This document shows, piece by piece, positions 15,379 to 24,244 of a stretch of 64,000 nt of DNA. The stretch comes from Ruminococcus sp. XPD3002 (GTDB lineage Bacteria; Bacillota; Clostridia; Oscillospirales; Ruminococcaceae): positions 310,140 through 374,139 of the forward strand of contig FPJT01000001.1 in assembly GCA_900119535.1 (NCBI GenBank), read 5' to 3'. Each line of letters opens with the position of its first letter. Within the stretch, counting starts at the first letter, position 1. Made by a program: the position numbers and the translations under genes. The notes beneath the pieces are model-generated. The model ran no database searches. It saw only the letters and a list, made by a program, of their open reading frames with translations, and was not told the DNA's origin.

Positions 15379-18015
15379 TTAAGCCTTTGGATACTCTTTT
15401 TCGGTAAATGTTCTGCCGTAGTATGCATTGAGGTATATCTGCTTTATCTCGCTGAAGAGAGGATAACGGGGATTTGCGCCTGTACACTGATCGTCAAATG
15501 CATTTTCTGTCATCTCATCAAGAGTAGCCATGAAGTCCTCTTCTGAAACACCGTAATCGGCGATCGTATCCTTGATGCCTATTTTATGACGGAGCTCTCT
15601 TATAGCGGAAATGAGCTTTTCAAGCTTATCCTTCGGAGTCTTTCCGCCGAGTCCGAGATAGTCAGCGACTTCGGCATAGCGTTCAAGTGTGTGCGGATGA
15701 TCGTACTGTGGGAAAGTACCCATCTTTGCAGGAGCTTCCGCAGCGTTGAAACGAAGTACGTCTTCAATGACCAGTGCATTTGCGATACCGTGTGGGATAT
15801 GGTGGTAAGCACCGAGCTTGTGTGCAAGAGAGTGGCTTACTCCGAGGAAAGCATTTGCGAAAGCCATACCTGCCATTGTAGCGGCATTAGCCATTTTTTC
15901 TCTTGCTTCGGGATCGTTCGGACCGTTGTCGTATGCACGGGGAAGGAACTCGAAAATGATCTTAAGTGCTTTAAGTGCAAGTCCGTCTGTGAAATCTGTT
16001 GCCATTACGGAAGCGTAGGCTTCAAGAGCGTGAGTTACTGCATCTATACCTGAAGCGGATGTGAGTCCCTTAGGAGCGCTCATGTGAAGGTCTGTATCGA
16101 TTATAGCCATATTCGGCAGGAGCTCGTAATCGGCAAGAGGGTATTTTACTCCTGAGCTTTCATCGGTGATAACCGCAAATGGTGTTACCTCAGAGCCTGT
16201 ACCTGCGGAAGTCGGGATAGCTACGAAATAAGCCTTTTCTCCCATTTTCGGGAAGGTGTAGACTCTCTTCCTTATATCCATGAAGCGCATTGCCATGTCA
16301 GCAAAATCAACCTCGGGATGTTCATAAAGCACCCACATTATCTTTGCGGCATCCATAGCTGAACCGCCGCCGACAGCTATTATCACATCGGGATTGAATA
16401 TGGATATCTGAGCTGCACCTTCTTTAGCACATGCAAGTGTAGGATCGGGAGCAACGTCGAAGAATGCGGCATGCTGTATGCCGAGCTCGTCGAGCTTGTC
16501 GGTGATCGGCTTTGTAAAACCGTTTTCATAAAGGAATTTATCTGTAACTATAAAAGCACGTTTCTTGTTCATTATTGTTTTGAGTTCGTCAAGAGCTGTA
16601 GGCAGACAACCGCGCATCATATATATCTTTTCAGGTGCTCTGAACCAAAGCATATTTTCTCTCCTTTCGGCAACTGTCTTGATATTGAGCAGATGCTTTA
16701 CGCCAACATTTTCGCTTACGGAATTTCCTCCCCATGAACCGCAGCCAAGTGTCAGCGACGGAGTCAGGCTGAAATTGTATATATCGCCTATACTGCCGTG
16801 AGATGAAGGAGTGTTAACAAGGATACGGCAGGTCTTCATACTTTTTCTGAATTCTTCCAGTTTATCCTGCTGAGTAAGAACGTCGAGATATATTGAGGAT
16901 GTGTGACCGTAACCGCCGTCGGCGATAAGTTTTTCGGCTTTGTTGAATGCATCGTTTATATCATTTGCCTTATACATTGCAAGAACAGGGGAGAGCTTCT
17001 CGTGAGCGAATTCCTCTGAAAGCTCAGTGCTGTCTGTCTCGCCGATAAGTATCTTTGTACCCTCGGGAACAGTAACACCTGCAAGTTCAGCGATCCTGCA
17101 TGCGCTCTGACCGACTATCTTTGCGTTAAGAGCGCCGTTGATGAGGATAGTCTTGCCGACCTTCTCCTTTTCGTCCTTTGAGAGGAAATAGCAGCCTCTT
17201 GCTGCGAATTCAGCCTTCACCTTGTTATAGATGCTCTTATGAACGATAGTTGACTGCTCGGAAGCACAAATCATACCGTTATCAAAGGTCTTTGAGTGGA
17301 TTATTGAATTTACGGCAAGAATGATATCGGCGGATTCATCGATTATAGCGGGAGTGTTTCCTGCGCCTACACCTACGGCAGGCTTTCCGCTTGAATAAGC
17401 AGCCTTGACCATTCCGGGACCGCCTGTAGCAAGGATGATATCAGCCTCAGCCATAACAAGGTTAGTCATTTCAAGGCTCGGTACATCTATCCATGAGATT
17501 ATGTCTTCGGGAGCGCCTGCTGCAACTGCTGCTTCAAGCACTATTTTAGCAGCTTCTATGGTAGACTTTTTAGCTCTCGGATGAGGACTTATGATTATTC
17601 CGTTTCTTGTCTTAATGGCAAGAAGGGACTTGAAAATTGCAGTTGAAGTCGGGTTTGTGGTAGGGATAACTGCTGCTATAACGCCGATCGGTTCAGCTAT
17701 CCTTGTGATGCCTGCTGATTTATCTTCCTCGATGATACCGCAGGTCTTTACGTTTCTGTAAGCGTTATAGATGTATTCTGAAGCAAAGTGGTTCTTTATT
17801 ACCTTATCCTCAACTATGCCCATACCTGTTTCCTCGACAGCAAGCTTTGCAAGGGGGATCCTGTTTTTATTTGCAGCGGTAGCGGCTGCAAGGAAGATCT
17901 TGTCCACCTGTTCCTGAGTGAAAGAAGCAAACTGTTTCTGGGCGTTTTTAACCCGCTCGATCGTTTTTTCGAGTTTTTCGGTACTGTCTGTTATTTCATA
18001 ATTCTTTTTAACCAT
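15379..18015 (-). CDS. adhE: Bifunctional acetaldehyde-CoA / alcohol dehydrogenase
   Basis: The start MVKKNYEITD at 18015 has CGGAGGAA upstream; a longer frame to 18078 lacks one. The product has 878 residues, the usual length. The N-terminal half is an aldehyde dehydrogenase that reduces acetyl-CoA to acetaldehyde (catalytic Cys near residue 250 in NGMICASEQS). The C-terminal half (from about 460) is an iron-dependent alcohol dehydrogenase with GGGSAMDAAK, GTGSEVTPF and the iron ligands around SHSLAHKLGAYHHIPHG. It makes ethanol and reoxidises two NADH, and forms spirosomes in other bacteria. The leader from the promoter at 18247-18275 is about 225 bases. Two copies of a 20-base repeat overlap the promoter and the likely start site, which points to redox or metal control. 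Confidence 0.96.
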   Translation of the reverse strand: MVKKNYEITDSTEKLEKTIERVKNAQKQFASFTQEQVDKIFLAAATAANKNRIPLAKLAVEETGMGIVEDKVIKNHFASEYIYNAYRNVKTCGIIEEDKSAGITRIAEPIGVIAAVIPTTNPTSTAIFKSLLAIKTRNGIIISPHPRAKKSTIEAAKIVLEAAVAAGAPEDIISWIDVPSLEMTNLVMAEADIILATGGPGMVKAAYSSGKPAVGVGAGNTPAIIDESADIILAVNSIIHSKTFDNGMICASEQSTIVHKSIYNKVKAEFAARGCYFLSKDEKEKVGKTILINGALNAKIVGQSACRIAELAGVTVPEGTKILIGETDSTELSEEFAHEKLSPVLAMYKANDINDAFNKAEKLIADGGYGHTSSIYLDVLTQQDKLEEFRKSMKTCRILVNTPSSHGSIGDIYNFSLTPSLTLGCGSWGGNSVSENVGVKHLLNIKTVAERRENMLWFRAPEKIYMMRGCLPTALDELKTIMNKKRAFIVTDKFLYENGFTKPITDKLDELGIQHAAFFDVAPDPTLACAKEGAAQISIFNPDVIIAVGGGSAMDAAKIMWVLYEHPEVDFADMAMRFMDIRKRVYTFPKMGEKAYFVAIPTSAGTGSEVTPFAVITDESSGVKYPLADYELLPNMAIIDTDLHMSAPKGLTSASGIDAVTHALEAYASVMATDFTDGLALKALKIIFEFLPRAYDNGPNDPEAREKMANAATMAGMAFANAFLGVSHSLAHKLGAYHHIPHGIANALVIEDVLRFNAAEAPAKMGTFPQYDHPHTLERYAEVADYLGLGGKTPKDKLEKLISAIRELRHKIGIKDTIADYGVSEEDFMATLDEMTENAFDDQCTGANPRYPLFSEIKQIYLNAYYGRTFTEKEYPKA

Positions 18016-18224
18016 ATATTCCTCCGTTTGGTCTGTTATCAGAGAACTGAACAGCTCCCCGAGATCGCTTCGTATCATTCTTTACGAAGCGTGATTTCTG
18101 ACAATGACTGCTGAAAGGCTGTTCATTCTATTATAGCCGTCACTAAGCCTGTCATGCATAATTGCTCCGTTATCTGAACATTGTCGGTTAATGGTTGGAG
18201 CAAAACACTATCGGATCACCCACC

Positions 18225-18277
18225 TTGATATTTTTTTGTCAATACAATAATACCACATTGATATTTTTTTGTCAATA
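18225..18277. promoter_or_regulatory. Two direct repeats over the adhE promoter (candidate operators)
   Basis: TTGATATTTTTTTGTCAATA occurs at 18225-18244 and again, identical over 20 bases, at 18258-18277. One copy contains the -35 box and the other lies at the expected transcription start, so a bound protein would block the promoter. The TTGA...TCAA ends give partial dyad symmetry and are loosely Rex-like. Rex control of adhE is known in other Firmicutes, but the match is not close. Confidence 0.55.
18247..18275 (-). promoter_or_regulatory. Promoter of adhE
   Basis: On the minus strand TTGACA (18270-18275) and TATTAT (18247-18252) are 17 bases apart. This is a near-consensus housekeeping promoter. 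Confidence 0.85.
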
Positions 18278-18280
18278 TAT

Positions 18281-18296
18281 GTTAGCTTAGTCTAAC
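18281..18296. promoter_or_regulatory. GTTAG-N6-CTAAC palindrome upstream of the adhE promoter
   Basis: GTTAG (18281-18285) and CTAAC (18292-18296) flank six bases, five bases upstream of the adhE -35 box. The same motif lies upstream of the hydrogenase operon at 45983-45998. The surrounding bases resemble DtxR/IdeR iron boxes (TTAGG-TTAG-type dyads). Confidence 0.45.
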
Positions 18297-18327
18297 TATG
18301 TGCGAGCATTTCAATATCAAATAAAAA

Positions 18328-18350
18328 GGCTGTGCAATTTAGCTGCACAG
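18328..18350 (-). terminator. Hairpin with T run, twin of the one at 18562-18590
   Basis: GGCTGTGCA...TGCACAG (18328-18350) is followed on the minus strand by TTTTT. It shares the string CTGTGCAATTTAGCTGCACAG with the hairpin on the other side of the five-hairpin repeat, so one is a copy of the other. Confidence 0.6.
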
Positions 18351-18378
18351 TCCCAATTGGTCAAAAAGTATGAATTTA

Positions 18379-18555
18379 TCAGGGAACGCCCTCTCTTGCA
18401 GGGCGTTCCCTCTTTCAAAACAGTCCACCGGACTGTTTTGAAATTCACTCTTTGCTGAGCGCTTCGTATCGCAGGGCTCTGCCCTGCAACCCGCCAAAGG
18501 CTCTGCCTTTGGAATCCGCTAAAGGGATGGTGGCCCTTTAGAATCCCCGAATTAA
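18379..18555. repeat. Five-hairpin interspersed element, copy 1 (177 bases)
   Basis: Five back-to-back perfect or near-perfect stem-loops: AGGGAACGCCCT stem, TTTCAAAACAGTCC stem, GCAGGGC stem, CCAAAGGC stem and CTAAAGGG stem. A copy about 95% identical lies inverted at 39808-39983. It has no coding capacity. It separates two genes on the minus strand and is flanked by duplicated terminator hairpins. It behaves like a MITE- or REP-type element. Confidence 0.85.
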
Positions 18556-18561
18556 TAATAT

Positions 18562-18590
18562 CAGGCTGTGCAATTTAGCTGCACAGCCTG
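18562..18590 (-). terminator. Hairpin after the aspartate aminotransferase gene
   Basis: CAGGCTGTGCA (18562-18572) pairs with TGCACAGCCTG (18580-18590), 17 bases after the stop codon on the minus strand. It lacks the T run found behind its twin at 18328-18350. Confidence 0.6.
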
Positions 18591-18606
18591 TATCGGTTTT
18601 ATTTAA

Positions 18607-19884
18607 TTACTTCTCTGCAAGGAGTTTCTCAGCGCTTACGAGCTTTACGCAGATAACGAAGAGCTCCATAGCCTTCTGAAGATCCTCTATCGGAGGATAT
18701 GTAGGTGCAAGACGGATGTTCTTGTCATCGGGATCAACGCCGTAAGGGAATGTAGCACCTGCGCCTGTAAGTGTAACGCCTGCTTCACTGCAAAGCTGAA
18801 CTATGCGCTTAGCACAGCCGTTAAGAGCGTTGAATGAAATGAAGTAACCGCCCTTTGGATCAGTCCAGCTTCCGATGCCGAGCGGAGCGATCTCCTTGTT
18901 GAGTATATCGCATACGAGCTTGAACTTAGGAGCGATGATAGCCATGTGCTTCTTCATGTGAGCGAGCATATTGTCGAAGGTTCCGAAGAACTTTACATGA
19001 CGGAGCTGGTTCATCTTGTCGTAGCTGATTATGCTGATGCCGAGATGCTTTTTCAGATCGTCTATATTCTTCTTGCTTCCGCCCATTACTGCGACACCTG
19101 CGCCTGGGAATGTTATCTTTGAAGTTGAACCGAAGATGTAAACGATATCCTCGTTGCCGACTTTCTTTGCTTCTTCGAGAATGTTGAGGATGTACTCGGG
19201 TGAATCTGTAAGGTGATGGATGCAGTAAGCGTTATCCCAGAAGATACGGAAATCCTTTGCAGCAGGCTTAAGAGCGGCAAAACGCTTTACAGTCTCATCG
19301 CTGTAGCTGATGCCGTCGGGGTTTGAATACTGCGGAACGCACCATATACCCTTTATGGAATCGTCCTCTGCAACGAGCTTTTCGATCATATCCATATCGG
19401 GACCTGTTGATGACATGGGGATATTTATCATTTCAATGCCGAAGAATTCTGTCACCTTGAAGTGTCTGTCATAGCCGGGTACGGGACAGAGGAACTTTAC
19501 CTTATCAAGCTTGCTCCAGGGAGTTCCGCCGAGAACGCCCTTGTTGAAAGCGGTCTGAACTGCGAAGAACATTGCATTAAGGCTTGAGTTGCCGAAAATG
19601 ATTATCTCATCCTCGTTAACGCCGATCATTTCAGAGAAGAGCTTCTTTGCCTCGGGAATACCGTCGAGCATACCGTAATTGCGGACGTCTGTACCGCAAG
19701 AGCTGATGAAATTTCCGTCATCGAAAACATTCAGCATATCAACGCTGAGTTCAAGCTGTTCCTTGCAGGGGTTGCCTCTTGCCATATTCAGACAGAGTCC
19801 CTGACTTTTAAAGGAATCATAAAGCGCCTGATTTTCGTCTCTGAAAGCTTCGAGCTGTTCTTTAGTCATCTGAGATAAATTCAT
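18607..19884 (-). CDS. Aspartate aminotransferase, MocR-like class (type Ic)
   Basis: A 425-residue fold-type I PLP aminotransferase. The start at 19884 (MNLSQMTKEQ) is preferred over 19890 because it leaves normal spacing to AGGTGAGG. The PLP lysine lies in GSTSKITFPGAG (about residue 253). Other hallmarks are NMARGNPCKEQ near the N-terminus, WCVPQYSNPDG and FWDNAYCIHH for PLP and ring contacts, and IRLAPTYPP near the end with the substrate arginine. This set fits the subgroup annotated as aspartate aminotransferase Ic, interconverting aspartate/oxaloacetate and glutamate/2-oxoglutarate. A monocistronic gene with its own promoter (20002-20030). Confidence 0.88.
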   Translation of the reverse strand: MNLSQMTKEQLEAFRDENQALYDSFKSQGLCLNMARGNPCKEQLELSVDMLNVFDDGNFISSCGTDVRNYGMLDGIPEAKKLFSEMIGVNEDEIIIFGNSSLNAMFFAVQTAFNKGVLGGTPWSKLDKVKFLCPVPGYDRHFKVTEFFGIEMINIPMSSTGPDMDMIEKLVAEDDSIKGIWCVPQYSNPDGISYSDETVKRFAALKPAAKDFRIFWDNAYCIHHLTDSPEYILNILEEAKKVGNEDIVYIFGSTSKITFPGAGVAVMGGSKKNIDDLKKHLGISIISYDKMNQLRHVKFFGTFDNMLAHMKKHMAIIAPKFKLVCDILNKEIAPLGIGSWTDPKGGYFISFNALNGCAKRIVQLCSEAGVTLTGAGATFPYGVDPDDKNIRLAPTYPPIEDLQKAMELFVICVKLVSAEKLLAEK

Positions 19885-20001
19885 TCCCATACCTCACCTT
19901 TCGTATATTGAGCGGAAAACCGCATAATTTGTGCATGATCCGAATCGTCCTGAATTGCAGCAGTACTGCGAGGACGAGACTGACAATAATTTACCAATAA
20001 A

Positions 20002-20030
20002 AGTATACCATAGCACAGCGAGTTTTTCAA
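20002..20030 (-). promoter_or_regulatory. Promoter of the aspartate aminotransferase gene
   Basis: On the minus strand TTGAAA (20025-20030) and TATACT (20002-20007) with a 17-base spacer. The leader is about 110 bases. Confidence 0.7.
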
Positions 20031-20181
20031 GGTGATAAGATGACAAATAATATGGCGGAAAACAGGTTTTTTTTAGCGCTTTCGGCATATTAAAAAAGGA
20101 ATATGTCTATATTCGGCGGTTTAGTGTGCGCCAACGGCGGACAGCTATTTGTGGAAAATGTATGAATTTTTGCGTTTTCTA

Positions 20182-20210
20182 TTGACTTTTAACGTCGGAT
20201 TTGTTATAAT
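20182..20210 (+). promoter_or_regulatory. Promoter of the dockerin transglutaminase gene, with a structured leader
   Basis: TTGACT (20182-20187) and TATAAT (20205-20210) with a 17-base spacer. The leader of about 110 bases folds on itself through a TTCAGGC...GCCTGAA stem before the AGGAGG site. The rest of the 437-base gap to the divergent gene holds only the promoter at 20002-20030. Confidence 0.75.
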
Positions 20211-20327
20211 GCAAGTAGATATATAACTTTTTCAGGCGGTGCTGTCCGAACACAGTGTGTGTCCCGTGAACAGTGATATGCCTGAATATGGGGTTGGGAA
20301 AGTACTGATAATCAGGAGGTTTTCATT

Positions 20328-21893
20328 ATGAAAAAATGGTTCAGATCAGGATTTTCTCTTTTAACTTCTCTTGCAATGGTAACAGGTACAACATCCTTTA
20401 CAGCGTTTGCAGATTCGATAACTACAACTTCAGGCGTTATCGATATGTCAGAAGAGGAGATCAATTTCGCGGAATTCGAGGAAATGGGACTGACTATCCA
20501 AGATATTCCTGCGATCAAGGGTAATTATAACGATGGGGCTTATAATTACGGCTATTCACTTGACGAAAACAACGCCGAGGTCTATATGGCGTTCATGAAG
20601 CTCATCAATCCTTCAACGGATGAAGTGACGGTAACGCTTCCGAATCCTGTGAAGTTCAGCTCTTCTACAAGGAATTTCGGAACAACAGAGGGAAGCGCTT
20701 TCTACGAGGCGGTGTTTACTAACTGCAAACCGGGTATGGACTGTGCAAGCTTCGACCTGCCCGAGCTTTTCTGGCTTGACGAGGTAATGACAAATGTAAG
20801 GGCGACTCAGATGCCTTATACCTACAACTGGCTCACCCGTGAGTATACCTTCACTATCGAGACACTGACATTCTCTCCCGCGATAAAGAGCGGTTACGGA
20901 GACCTTGAAACAGTCATTGAAGCAAAATCACAGCTCGATGACAAGGTGAACGAGATAGCGGAGATAGTTACAAAAGACGCAGATACAAGATATGATATCA
21001 TCAAGAATATCCATGACTATATCTGCCTTAATACATACTACACCACAGAATGTATCGACTATTCTTCCGCATACGGAGCTCTTGTGGACGGAAATGCAGT
21101 CTGTGAGGGCTATTCCAAGGCTTTCAAGATAGTATGTGATGCACTTGATATCCCATGTGTTGATGTTTTCGGCAACTGGGATAAAGAGGACTCCACTGCA
21201 CATATGTGGAATTACGTTCAGATGGAGGACGGCATATGGTACGCTATCGACGTTACATGGGATGACAACGACGGCAAGGACGGCAGAGAGATAGTTTACA
21301 GATACTTCCTTGACGGTTCGCTGCATTTCCTTACAGCGCATGATCCTTCCGAGGACTTTGATATAACTTACTTCACTTATCCCGAGATATCAAAGACTGC
21401 TTATGATCCGAACAAGGCAGTTCCGGGAACTACCGCACCGATAGTAACTACCACCACAAGTACATCTACAGTTACTACAACAACTACGACTCAGCCAACC
21501 ACAACGACTACAAAGCCGACAACTACAAAACCCACTACTATTACCACCAAACCCACTACAACGAAAAAGGTGACTCAGACTACTCTCACCACAACAAAGA
21601 AGGGCGGAAGAAAAACTACAACTACCACAGTACCGCCCGTGACAACAGTGCCGGCTACAACTGCAACTACAGTGCCTGTACAGCCTCTTAAGGGCGATGT
21701 TAACCGTGACGGAGTAGTAAATATGGCTGATCTGGTATATTGTGCAGAGGCAGTAAACTGTATGATAAAACCCGAATATTCCTGCGATGTCAACGAGGAC
21801 GGACGTATGAATGTATTCGATGTTGTTGTAATGCGTCAGCTTATCCCGACGTATTCAGTGGCACCTGCTGAAAAGCCTGTGATAACTGTATAA
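20328..21893 (+). CDS. Secreted transglutaminase-like protein with C-terminal dockerin
   Basis: A 521-residue protein: signal peptide (about residues 1-29), an unassigned N-terminal region, a transglutaminase/cysteine-protease core (about 205-315), a Thr-rich linker (about 365-460) and a type I dockerin (about 463-510). The catalytic triad is visible: Cys near 258 in AVCEGYSKAF, His near 291 in AHMWNYV and Asp near 308 in IDVTWDD. The dockerin has two calcium loops, GDVNRDGVVN and CDVNEDGRMN. Bacterial proteins of this core act as peptidases or protein cross-linkers at the cell surface. The start follows AGGAGG. A single gene with its own promoter and terminator. Confidence 0.9.
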   Translation: MKKWFRSGFSLLTSLAMVTGTTSFTAFADSITTTSGVIDMSEEEINFAEFEEMGLTIQDIPAIKGNYNDGAYNYGYSLDENNAEVYMAFMKLINPSTDEVTVTLPNPVKFSSSTRNFGTTEGSAFYEAVFTNCKPGMDCASFDLPELFWLDEVMTNVRATQMPYTYNWLTREYTFTIETLTFSPAIKSGYGDLETVIEAKSQLDDKVNEIAEIVTKDADTRYDIIKNIHDYICLNTYYTTECIDYSSAYGALVDGNAVCEGYSKAFKIVCDALDIPCVDVFGNWDKEDSTAHMWNYVQMEDGIWYAIDVTWDDNDGKDGREIVYRYFLDGSLHFLTAHDPSEDFDITYFTYPEISKTAYDPNKAVPGTTAPIVTTTTSTSTVTTTTTTQPTTTTTKPTTTKPTTITTKPTTTKKVTQTTLTTTKKGGRKTTTTTVPPVTTVPATTATTVPVQPLKGDVNRDGVVNMADLVYCAEAVNCMIKPEYSCDVNEDGRMNVFDVVVMRQLIPTYSVAPAEKPVITV

Positions 21894-21919
21894 CGGGAGA
21901 TCTTTTTAAACGAATCTAT

Positions 21920-21957
21920 GGCGGAACCTTTCCTGCGAAAGGCTCCGCCTGTTTTAT
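21920..21957 (+). terminator. Terminator of the transglutaminase gene
   Basis: GGCGGAACCTTTC (21920-21932) pairs with GAAAGGCTCCGCC (21937-21949), with one mismatch, and is followed by GTTTTATT. Confidence 0.8.
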
Positions 21958-21971
21958 TGTATTAAGGCGTG

Positions 21972-22007
21972 AAAAAAGGGAAAACCCTTCCGCAGAAAGG
22001 TTTTCCC
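21972..22007 (-). terminator. Terminator of the cdaA-ybbR operon
   Basis: On the minus strand GGGAAAACCTTTC (22007-21995) pairs with GAAGGGTTTTCCC (21990-21978), followed by six T. Confidence 0.85.
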
Positions 22008-22049
22008 CGATAAATATTCATATGATCTCTTAGTCAGTACGCTGTATCA

Positions 22050-23366
22050 TCAAGTGGTTCCCTCATCGTTCTTGACTCTCTGGAGTATGACCTTGCCTGA
22101 TGAATAGAGCCAAGCGTCGGAAGGAGCGCTGTTCAGCGTATAATTAACGTTTGCGCTGTACTGCTCGGTAGTTGAATTAGCCGAAACGGAGCTTGCAGAG
22201 ATGAAGCTTATCTCAGCCTTGATATCGTCTGCGGTTATCTCGTTGACTATTTCCTCGGGACCGATAACAGATACATCAAGACTCTGTGTCACAAGGGAAT
22301 ATGTGTAACTGTTGTCGGTTATATTGCTTATCTCGACCTTTGAAGGATCAATGGAAATGTTCTTCTTGATTAGTCCCGAACCATCGAATGAAACGATAAC
22401 GTTTTCAAGCTCGGAAACGTTTGTAAGTTCGTCTGGGAGAACCTTGCTGAGCTGGAAAGTACCCGTATAGTTGAGGTCGATATCGCTGAGAGGTATCTTG
22501 CCCAATTCAAGCTCATCCGGTATCTCGTCCTGTATGTTATCCGAAGCAAGAACTACGCTGTCCGCAGAGAGCTTGAGCCTTGAAAGCAGTTTTTCCTGAT
22601 CGAAGCCGTTTGGAGTACCTGATATTCCGACTTTAAGCGGAACAGTCTTCTGACGTATAACAGGTATCGTTATATTGAAGCTTGTGCTGCTGAATTCCAG
22701 ACTGGACTGGTCAACAAGTGCATCGTCAACGGTATAAAGCTGGAGCTCGTCATTCTGTATCGAAAGTGTCTGGTCAAGAGTGCGCTGCTTGCTGAGAACT
22801 GCATTGCAGGTGTCTATGGTGTCAAGAGTAGCGGAAGGACCTGTTATCTTTACCTTGTTCGGTACGCAGGTTATCTCGTCATAGTTAAGTGACATGCCCT
22901 CTGCGTAGGTTATGTTCTGGAGGTAAGGTATAACAGGAAATTCCCTTGTTTCTATCTTGTCAAGGAGTACGGTAGCTGTGGAAGGCCTTATGGATTTTAC
23001 CTCGTATGTTGAGCCTGTACTGCTTTTGACCTTGATCGAGAGCTTTTTCGTACCCGAAGTTGTAACGTTGTCCGCATCGAGATATGCAACGAGGTTATCG
23101 CTTGTGATATTGCCGACCTGAGTACGTTTTCCCAGGAGTTCCACCTTAACTTCCTCTACATCGCAGTTTATAACGCTGAGACCGTTTGCTTCCGCAATGG
23201 TACCTGCAAGATCGGTAGAGAGAACGATGTGGTCAACGGTTATCTGCTTTGAAGGGAACTGTGATATCGATACCGTGAACCATACTGCAACGGCAATGAT
23301 TATCGAAAATATTGCAAGAGCGAAGTTGTTGTCGAAAAGTCCCTTTTTAATCTTATTGCTGTTCAT
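22050..23366 (-). CDS. cdaR: YbbR-domain protein, regulator of CdaA
   Basis: A 438-residue protein with one N-terminal membrane span (about residues 13-33) and a long extracytoplasmic part made of repeated YbbR modules (beta-rich units of about 80 residues, roughly at 50-130, 135-225, 235-315 and 330-420). In Bacillus and Listeria the YbbR protein (CdaR) binds the membrane part of CdaA and modulates c-di-AMP synthesis. The gene overlaps the cdaA stop by four bases, the usual coupling. Symbol assigned by context and domain type. Confidence 0.88.
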   Translation of the reverse strand: MNSNKIKKGLFDNNFALAIFSIIIAVAVWFTVSISQFPSKQITVDHIVLSTDLAGTIAEANGLSVINCDVEEVKVELLGKRTQVGNITSDNLVAYLDADNVTTSGTKKLSIKVKSSTGSTYEVKSIRPSTATVLLDKIETREFPVIPYLQNITYAEGMSLNYDEITCVPNKVKITGPSATLDTIDTCNAVLSKQRTLDQTLSIQNDELQLYTVDDALVDQSSLEFSSTSFNITIPVIRQKTVPLKVGISGTPNGFDQEKLLSRLKLSADSVVLASDNIQDEIPDELELGKIPLSDIDLNYTGTFQLSKVLPDELTNVSELENVIVSFDGSGLIKKNISIDPSKVEISNITDNSYTYSLVTQSLDVSVIGPEEIVNEITADDIKAEISFISASSVSANSTTEQYSANVNYTLNSAPSDAWLYSSGKVILQRVKNDEGTT

Positions 23367-24244
23367 TTCTTCTTCCTCCTTTCAAAAAGAGAGGAGAATT
23401 TCTTTTTTTCGTTCTGCTGAGCAGTGCTTTTAACGTCATATATTTCGTCATGCAGGAGAGTTCTGAGCTTCTCCCTTGTATAGTCGCGAGTGAGTATGCC
23501 GTTCATAGCGACCGATATCTGACCTGTCTCCTCTGAAACGACTATTATGATAGCGTCCGAGTTTTCGCTCATTCCGATAGCGGCACGGTGACGGGAACCG
23601 AGCTTCTTGTTGATGATAGCGTCGTTCTGGGGTTTCGGAAGGAAGCAGGCTGCGGCGAGTATTATACCGTCGCGCATGATAACAGCGCCGTCATGAAGGG
23701 GAGTTTTCGGATAGAAGATATTGCCGAATACCTCCTTGCTTGGAGTTGCGTTCAGTATCGTGCCTGTTTCTATCTGTTCGCCGAGACGTACCTGCCGTTC
23801 AACAACGATAAGAGCGCCTGTACAGCTTGCGGAAAGTTCAACGCATGAATCGCATATCGCCTCGATAGCGGTATCCCACTTCTGTGAAAGTTCATCGGAG
23901 CTGAGATTCAGTCCGAGGGCACGGAGTCCCACTCTTGCACGTCCGAATTTTTCGAGAGTTCTTCTCAGCTCTGGCTGGAAGAGTATGAGTACGGCAATAA
24001 GACCGATGTTCAGTGCCTTTGAGAGTATGAACTGCATTATTTTAAGCTTCAGTACGCTGCACAGAAAGTAGCCTGCAACGAGAAGCACTATACCCTTTAC
24101 CAACTGACCGGCTCTTGTTTCGCGGATGAGTTTCAGGAGCAGGTAGATTATGTATGCAAGAACTATGATATCTATAAAGTCTCTGAATTCGAGTGTCTTT
24201 AGTATACTGAAAAAAGCATATTTCAGATTTTCCAACGAGGGCAT
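23363..24244 (-). CDS. cdaA: Membrane diadenylate cyclase
   Basis: A 293-residue protein making c-di-AMP from two ATP. The start MPSLENLKYAFFS at 24244 has GAAAGGACG upstream; the longer frame to 24364 has no ribosome-binding site. Three N-terminal membrane segments (about residues 18-100) precede the DAC domain (about 105-260), where both signatures are intact: LHDGAVIM near 185 and SRHRAAIGM near 217. The next gene is its regulator YbbR. C-di-AMP controls potassium and osmolyte transport and cell-wall turnover in Firmicutes. Confidence 0.95.
   Translation of the reverse strand: MPSLENLKYAFFSILKTLEFRDFIDIIVLAYIIYLLLKLIRETRAGQLVKGIVLLVAGYFLCSVLKLKIMQFILSKALNIGLIAVLILFQPELRRTLEKFGRARVGLRALGLNLSSDELSQKWDTAIEAICDSCVELSASCTGALIVVERQVRLGEQIETGTILNATPSKEVFGNIFYPKTPLHDGAVIMRDGIILAAACFLPKPQNDAIINKKLGSRHRAAIGMSENSDAIIIVVSEETGQISVAMNGILTRDYTREKLRTLLHDEIYDVKSTAQQNEKKKFSSLFERRKKK

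Noticed and set aside
15379-18078. Longer adhE product starting at 18078
   Set aside because: The extra 21 residues have no ribosome-binding site and do not belong to the family; the start at 18015 has CGGAGG.
20211-20327. Riboswitch in the leader of the transglutaminase gene
   Set aside because: There is a closing stem (TTCAGGC/GCCTGAA) but I could not match any known class or show alternative pairing.
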